NCBI GenBank assembly: GCA_002490315.1
Contig: DLKG01000044.1
Location: 1-10,200, forward strand
Length of the DNA: 10,200 bases
From: Prevotella sp. UBA7594
GTDB lineage: Bacteria; Bacteroidota; Bacteroidia; Bacteroidales; Bacteroidaceae
Direction of reading: 5' to 3'
Below the pieces are notes generated by a model that was not told the DNA's origin, made no database searches, and worked only from the letters and a program-made list of their open reading frames with translations. A program made the translations under genes and the position numbers. Below, piece by piece: positions 6,509 through 10,200 of this stretch; position 1 is the stretch's first letter, and each line of letters opens with the position of its first letter.

Positions 6509-7390
6509 CCCCTCCACGAAGCGTGGCAGTCCGAAGCAGTCGTCACTTTGACTGACGTCCTCAAAGCCCAAGCCGCGCAACAAATCTGCCGTAGCGGCGA
6601 CATAGCGCGTATTACATTCGAAGAGGAGGCGACCTTCAGGCTTCAAAGCCAGGAGAGCGTAGTCGGCAATGGCGCGATAGAAGAGCAGGGGGTCGGCGTC
6701 GGGCACGAAGAGTGCCGACGAGGGCTCATGGCAGAGCACATTGGCGTCCATGTCCTTCTGCTCGGAGAGACAGACATAGGGCGGATTGCTCACGATGGCG
6801 TCCCAACGATGGCTCTCTGACGGGGCGGAGGAAGATGCGGCGGAAAGAGCATCGCGGCGGCGGAACACGACGTCGGCTAAGAGCGCTTTGGCGTTGGAGG
6901 CGGCTATGTCGAGAGCGGAGGGAGAGATGTCCCAAGCCTCAACATAGGCTGCCGGGAGACGGTGCTTGAGGCTTATGGCGATGCAGCCACTGCCCGTGCC
7001 GATGTCGAGCAGACGAAGTACAGATCCGTCGGCATCTGCCTGCCTGCCGTCCGCCGCCGATTCATTGTCGTCACCAAAGAGCTGAACGGCTCTACTGACG
7101 AGCCATTCCGTCTCGGGACGGGGGATGAGCACGCCAGGAGCCACCTTGAAGCGAAGTCCTGAGAAGTCGGCATAGCCGAGCACATACTGCAGAGGCTCGC
7201 CCTTCTCCAGACGACACACGGCGTTCTCCAGACGCTGAGCGTCGCCGGAGGCAAGGCTCTCCACGCCGCCACAGAGAATGTCGGCATACGACATGCCGAA
7301 GAGTTCCTCAACGAGGATGCGCGCCAGGGCCTTCGCCTCGCGCTCGTCTGCCACGGCCATAAGGCGGCGGCGTATGTCCTGATAGGTCAT
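6497..7390 (-). CDS. prmC: Peptide chain release factor N5-glutamine methyltransferase
   Basis: PrmC (HemK) methylates the glutamine of the GGQ motif in release factors RF1 and RF2 using S-adenosylmethionine, which speeds translation termination. The 297-residue protein has the N-terminal helical release-factor-binding domain (about 1-75) and a Rossmann-type methyltransferase domain. Visible motifs are PLQYVLG (66-72), PRPETEWLV (90-98), the SAM-binding DIGTGSG (129-135), the catalytic NPPY (202-205) and HEPSSALF (221-228). Residues about 106-124 form a Gly/Asp/Ala-rich insertion just before the SAM motif, probably a surface loop. The start at 7390 is only 17 bases after the T-run of the tRNA terminator, so very little room remains for a separate promoter. 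recX follows on the same strand. Confidence 0.95.
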   Translation of the reverse strand: MTYQDIRRRLMAVADEREAKALARILVEELFGMSYADILCGGVESLASGDAQRLENAVCRLEKGEPLQYVLGYADFSGLRFKVAPGVLIPRPETEWLVSRAVQLFGDDNESAADGRQADADGSVLRLLDIGTGSGCIAISLKHRLPAAYVEAWDISPSALDIAASNAKALLADVVFRRRDALSAASSSAPSESHRWDAIVSNPPYVCLSEQKDMDANVLCHEPSSALFVPDADPLLFYRAIADYALLALKPEGRLLFECNTRYVAATADLLRGLGFEDVSQSDDCFGLPRFVEGKRS

Positions 7391-7407
7391 GTGAAATGTA
7401 TATATAT

Positions 7408-7436
7408 AAAAAAAGTGAACATTGAAAAATGCTCAC
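7408..7436 (-). terminator. Intrinsic terminator of the tRNA operon
   Basis: On the minus strand GTGAGCATT, loop TTTC, then AATGTTCAC form a 9-bp stem (one G-U pair) followed by seven T residues (7414-7408). It lies about 90 bases after the tRNA-Leu gene and about 17 bases before the prmC start codon. Confidence 0.85.
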
Positions 7437-7524
7437 CTTCGTATTCTTTCTTTGTTAAATGTCTTCTTGCTGGCTTGAGGCGCTGTTTCCGAAGCCCCCA
7501 TCAGCCAACGTGTCCGCCTCTTCG

Positions 7525-7610
7525 TGCCGCGAGCGGGACTCGAACCCGCACAGCCATTTCTGGCCAAGGGATTTTAAGTCCCTCGTGTCTACCAATTCCA
7601 CCATTGCGGC
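7525..7610 (-). tRNA. tRNA-Leu (anticodon UAA)
   Basis: The 86-nt sequence folds as a class II tRNA. The acceptor stem is GCCGCAA with TCGCGGC and discriminator A. The anticodon stem AGGGA/TCCCT closes the loop CTTAAAA, with anticodon UAA at 7576-7574. A long variable arm (GGCCA GAAA TGGCT) and the T-arm GCGGG TTCGAGT CCCGC follow. The long variable arm and discriminator A fit leucine. CCA is not encoded. One acceptor position (A6 opposite C67) is a mismatch. It is the second gene of the operon, 81 bases after tRNA-Gly. Confidence 0.95.
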
Positions 7611-7691
7611 GACCTTGACGGATTGCTTGACGTTCTAATAAAAAAACGGCAGCATTTCTGCCACCTTCCTAACAAAACTATCAAACATTTG

Positions 7692-7764
<73 letters not shown>

Positions 7765-7774
7765 ATTGCGGATG

Positions 7775-7805
7775 CAAAGGTAATAAAAAATATTCAATAG
7801 ACAAG
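7775..7805 (-). promoter_or_regulatory. Promoter of the tRNA-Gly/tRNA-Leu operon
   Basis: On the minus strand TACCTTTG (7782-7775) matches TAnnTTTG exactly. CTTG (7805-7802) lies 19 bases upstream as the -33 element. Transcription would start a few bases before the tRNA-Gly 5' end at 7764, giving a short leader for RNase P to remove. Confidence 0.75.
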
Positions 7806-7811
7806 AAAGAA

Positions 7812-7833
7812 AGGAGTTTTTTTTCAAACTCCT
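7812..7833. other. Hairpin between the divergent tRNA and rpoN-operon promoters
   Basis: AGGAGTTT (7812-7819) and AAACTCCT (7826-7833) are perfect 8-bp inverted repeats with a 6-base loop. It sits just upstream of the tRNA promoter's -33 element in the divergent region. It is not followed by a continuous T-run on either strand, so an operator or a chance palindrome is more likely than a terminator. Confidence 0.4.
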
Positions 7834-7876
7834 GTTACAAAGTGACAATACAACACCAAAAAAGTTGGCGGCAATG

Positions 7877-7908
7877 TTCCGTTATCTCCAATTCTTTACG
7901 TAACTTTG
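7877..7908 (+). promoter_or_regulatory. Promoter of the hypothetical gene and rpoN
   Basis: TAACTTTG at 7901-7908 matches TAnnTTTG exactly. The -33 region, about 19 bases upstream (TTCCG at 7877-7881), is a weak match. The predicted start near 7914 leaves about 20 bases before the ATG at 7934. Confidence 0.65.
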
Positions 7909-7933
7909 CATAAAGTAATAACGCTTCTTTAAT

Positions 7934-8581
7934 ATGGCAAACAACCCTCTCTGGTCTGACGACTATTGGTTGCTCGTGATGCAACTATATATGAAGAAAC
8001 CGGCAGGAGTAAAGTCGGAATACTCACGCGCTGTCATAGAACTCGCCATCGAGCTTCATCTCCCACCAAAGACATTGCAGGAACAGATGCGTGCGCTCGA
8101 AAGCCATGACACACCGTCGCTGCAACGGCTATGGGACACCTATGCCGACAATCCGAAACGTCTCAGCCGCGACGTGAAACGTATGCGGCAGATGGCTGGC
8201 TTCGGCGACGCCAAACTCTTCTACGACGGAGTGGAGACGGCGACGGAACTTGAGCACGACTATCGCCCCATCGACGGCTCCAACGGCGTCATGCCCGTAA
8301 TGCTCGTCATCATCCTCCAACTCTATTTCACGCTTACCGCCAACACCATGGTGGCGGAGACGCCGGAAGTGGCGGAGACGGCACGCCTGCTCTCGCTTAA
8401 AGCCGAGGACGTAGTGAGGGTGCTCGAGATGTTCCAAACCTTCGACCCTATCCTCAAGCGCAAGCCTCTCCCTCCGTCTACGCTCTACGACGAGGCGAAA
8501 AGCGTGTGGCAACGATTCTACAGCGAACAGCCCGAACAATTGGAAAACACAGTGGAAAAGCTCAAAGAATACTTTGCGTGA
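7934..8581 (+). CDS. Conserved-looking protein of unknown function upstream of rpoN
   Basis: I do not recognise this 215-residue protein. It has no signal peptide and looks mostly helical and soluble. The first 90 residues are rich in aromatic, Leu and basic residues (YWLLVMQLYM, SRAVIELAIELHLPPKTLQEQMRALE, RDVKRMRQMAGFG), a pattern compatible with a helix-turn-helix-like DNA- or protein-binding domain. The middle has one moderately hydrophobic helix (about 118-138, GVMPVMLVIILQLYFTLTAN). The C-terminal part (about 150-215) is charged and helical, ending EQLENTVEKLKEYFA. A good promoter precedes it, codon use resembles its neighbours, and rpoN starts 24 bases after its stop with no promoter seen between them. 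It is therefore probably co-transcribed with rpoN and may act with it, but that is inferred from position only. Confidence 0.8.
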   Translation: MANNPLWSDDYWLLVMQLYMKKPAGVKSEYSRAVIELAIELHLPPKTLQEQMRALESHDTPSLQRLWDTYADNPKRLSRDVKRMRQMAGFGDAKLFYDGVETATELEHDYRPIDGSNGVMPVMLVIILQLYFTLTANTMVAETPEVAETARLLSLKAEDVVRVLEMFQTFDPILKRKPLPPSTLYDEAKSVWQRFYSEQPEQLENTVEKLKEYFA

Positions 8582-8605
8582 ATATAAGTATCAGGAATTA
8601 TCATT

Positions 8606-10165
8606 ATGTCCCAGAAACTCATACAAACCCAAGAGCAGAAGCTCCAGCAGGTGCAGCGTCTGTCACAGCAGCAGATGCTACAAGTACACCTGCTCGAAAT
8701 GCCACTTACTGAACTTGAGCAGAATGTAAACGCCGAACTCGACGACAACCCGGCACTTGAGAAAGCCGACGACGAAATGCTTGAAGGCGCAAGGGCTGAC
8801 GCAAGCCTCGGCGCTAACGACGGCGACAGCTCTGCCGACGGCAACGGCTTTTCTGACGGAGACGAATCTGCCGACAGCGACGACTTCGACAGCCGCACGG
8901 AGCGCGAGGAACGCGACGACGCGCTCAACGACGCGCTCGAACGCATCGGAGGGGGCGACGACGACATGCCTACGGCTGGTTACAACGCTTCTTCCTCTGC
9001 CGACTCCGCCGACTACGAAGAGATGGTGTACGGCGACACGACGTCCTTCTACGACAAACTGAAGGAGCAGATGGGTGAGACGGAACTTTCCGAGCGCGAC
9101 CAGCAAATCATGGAATACGTCATCGGATCGCTCGACAGCGACGGACTGCTGCGCAAGGACAGCGAGTCGATTTGTGACGAACTTGCCATCTATCATGCCG
9201 TCGACTGCTCCGTGGAGGACATCGACCGCGTGATACGCATCCTGCAGACATTCGACCCGGCTGGCATCGGCGCACACAATCTTCAGGAATGTCTGCTGCT
9301 GCAGATACAGCGACGCCCCGACGATGCCCTGAAACCGCTTATGAAGAAAGTGGTCGGCGAATGTTTCGACGAATTTACAAAGAAGCATTTCGACAAGATA
9401 AGCACAACTCTCGGCGTCAGCAAGGAGACGACAGAGCGAGTGATGGCAGAGCTGCGCAAACTTAATCCGAAGCCCGGCTCCTCGCTCGGAGAAACGGAGG
9501 GACGCAACATCCAGCAGATAACGCCCGACTTTATTGTCGACACCGACGACAACGGCAACGTGACGTTTACCATCAACAACGGCAATATCCCGGAACTTAT
9601 CGTCTCGCCGTCGTTCGCCGAGATGATGGACAATTACAAGAACAACAAGGCGTCGATGTCGCGACGCGACAAGGAGGCGCTGCTCTATGCCAAACAGAAA
9701 GTGGAGCGTGCTAAAGGCTACATCGACGCCATAAAGCTGCGCCGCCACACTCTGACCGTCACGATGCAGGCCATCATCGACTGGCAACGAAAGTTCTTTC
9801 AGGACGGCGACGAGGCCGACCTCAAACCGATGATTCTGAAGAATATCGCCGACAAGACGGGACTCGACATTTCCACTATCTCACGCGTAAGCAACGTGAA
9901 GTACGCTCAAACCAACTGGGGCACATTTCCCCTACGCTTCTTCTTCTCCGACGGCTACACTACTGGTGATGGCGAGGAGATGTCCACACGAAAGATTAAA
10001 CTCGCCTTGAAGGACATCATCGGGAAGGAAGACAAGAAGAAGCCCCTCTCCGACGACGCACTGACAAAGGAACTAGCCAAACTCGGCTTCCCTATCGCAC
10101 GCCGCACCGTGGCAAAGTACCGCGAACAGCTGGGACTGCCCGTTGCAAGGCTTAGGAAGAGTTAG
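8606..10165 (+). CDS. rpoN: RNA polymerase sigma-54 factor
   Basis: Sigma-54 directs RNA polymerase to -24/-12 promoters and needs an AAA+ enhancer-binding protein to melt the DNA. The 519-residue protein has the full layout. Region I is glutamine-rich (1-53, with QEQKLQQVQRLSQQQMLQV and LEQNV..ELDDNPALE) and contacts the activator. Region II is a long acidic linker (about 54-145). The core-binding domain includes FDPAGIGAHNLQECLLLQ (216-233). A helix-turn-helix (about 411-436, LKNIADKTGLDISTISRVSN) is followed by the RpoN box ARRTVAKYRE (498-507), a perfect signature. It probably forms an operon with the preceding unknown gene. No enhancer-binding protein gene is in the window. The last codons run into a short repeat tract. 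Confidence 0.98.
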   Translation: MSQKLIQTQEQKLQQVQRLSQQQMLQVHLLEMPLTELEQNVNAELDDNPALEKADDEMLEGARADASLGANDGDSSADGNGFSDGDESADSDDFDSRTEREERDDALNDALERIGGGDDDMPTAGYNASSSADSADYEEMVYGDTTSFYDKLKEQMGETELSERDQQIMEYVIGSLDSDGLLRKDSESICDELAIYHAVDCSVEDIDRVIRILQTFDPAGIGAHNLQECLLLQIQRRPDDALKPLMKKVVGECFDEFTKKHFDKISTTLGVSKETTERVMAELRKLNPKPGSSLGETEGRNIQQITPDFIVDTDDNGNVTFTINNGNIPELIVSPSFAEMMDNYKNNKASMSRRDKEALLYAKQKVERAKGYIDAIKLRRHTLTVTMQAIIDWQRKFFQDGDEADLKPMILKNIADKTGLDISTISRVSNVKYAQTNWGTFPLRFFFSDGYTTGDGEEMSTRKIKLALKDIIGKEDKKKPLSDDALTKELAKLGFPIARRTVAKYREQLGLPVARLRKS

Positions 10166-10200
10166 GAATTATGAATTATGAGTTAGGAGTTAGGAATTAG
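10151..10200 (+). repeat. Degenerate short-repeat tract spanning the rpoN stop codon
   Basis: The tract is built from GAGTTAG, GAATTATG and GTTAGGA units repeated irregularly. It starts within the last rpoN codons (CTTAGGAAGAGTTAG, with TAG the stop) and runs to the window edge. It is low-complexity DNA and probably continues to the right. No terminator is visible before the window ends. Confidence 0.75.

Noticed and set aside
6439..6603. Longer RecX beginning at 6603
   Set aside because: The extension overlaps the end of prmC, is unlike RecX and includes the repeat tract at the prmC stop codon.
8678..9787. 369-residue minus-strand ORF
   Set aside because: It lies wholly antisense to rpoN, whose signatures are unambiguous; the product is a shadow.

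Overview
The window looks like a chromosomal segment of a Bacteroidales bacterium, most likely Prevotella or a close relative. The signs are Bacteroidetes-type promoters (TAnnTTTG at the -7 position) before several transcription units, weak or absent Shine-Dalgarno sequences, a Tat system with TatA and TatC but no TatB, and an outer-membrane barrel protein with an N-terminal carboxypeptidase-regulatory-like domain. Coding DNA is moderately GC-rich and intergenic DNA is AT-rich. This produces many long antisense shadow ORFs.

Layout. Bases 1-531 hold no credible gene. They contain two copies of a 94-bp repeat, each with a 7-bp stem hairpin, then a 127-bp element bounded by near-perfect 33-bp inverted repeats, then a promoter. 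A PAP2-family membrane phosphatase follows on the + strand (532-1473). It converges on a minus-strand block: tatA-tatC (2536 down to 1495) and a large outer-membrane beta-barrel protein (5134-2660). The barrel gene ends in a strong intrinsic terminator whose stem also contains the best candidate tatA promoter. Upstream on the same strand is a compact group, prmC, recX and a ComF-family phosphoribosyltransferase gene (7390 down to 5208). A two-gene tRNA operon (Gly-GCC, then Leu-UAA) has a clear promoter and a clear terminator and lies just before prmC. Divergent from the tRNAs, on the + strand, are an unrecognised 215-residue protein and rpoN (sigma-54), probably one operon. The window ends in a short repetitive tract that starts inside the last codons of rpoN.

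Function. The genes are mostly housekeeping: folded-protein export (TatAC), release-factor methylation (PrmC), RecA modulation (RecX), tRNA supply and alternative sigma-factor transcription (RpoN), plus envelope functions (PAP2 phosphatase, outer-membrane barrel). I see no convincing new defence, mobile or biosynthetic system. The points most worth a second look are the non-coding structures at 1-396, the overlapping terminator and promoter between the barrel gene and tatA, the tRNA terminator almost touching prmC, the related repeat tracts at the stop codons of prmC and rpoN, and the unknown protein paired with rpoN.
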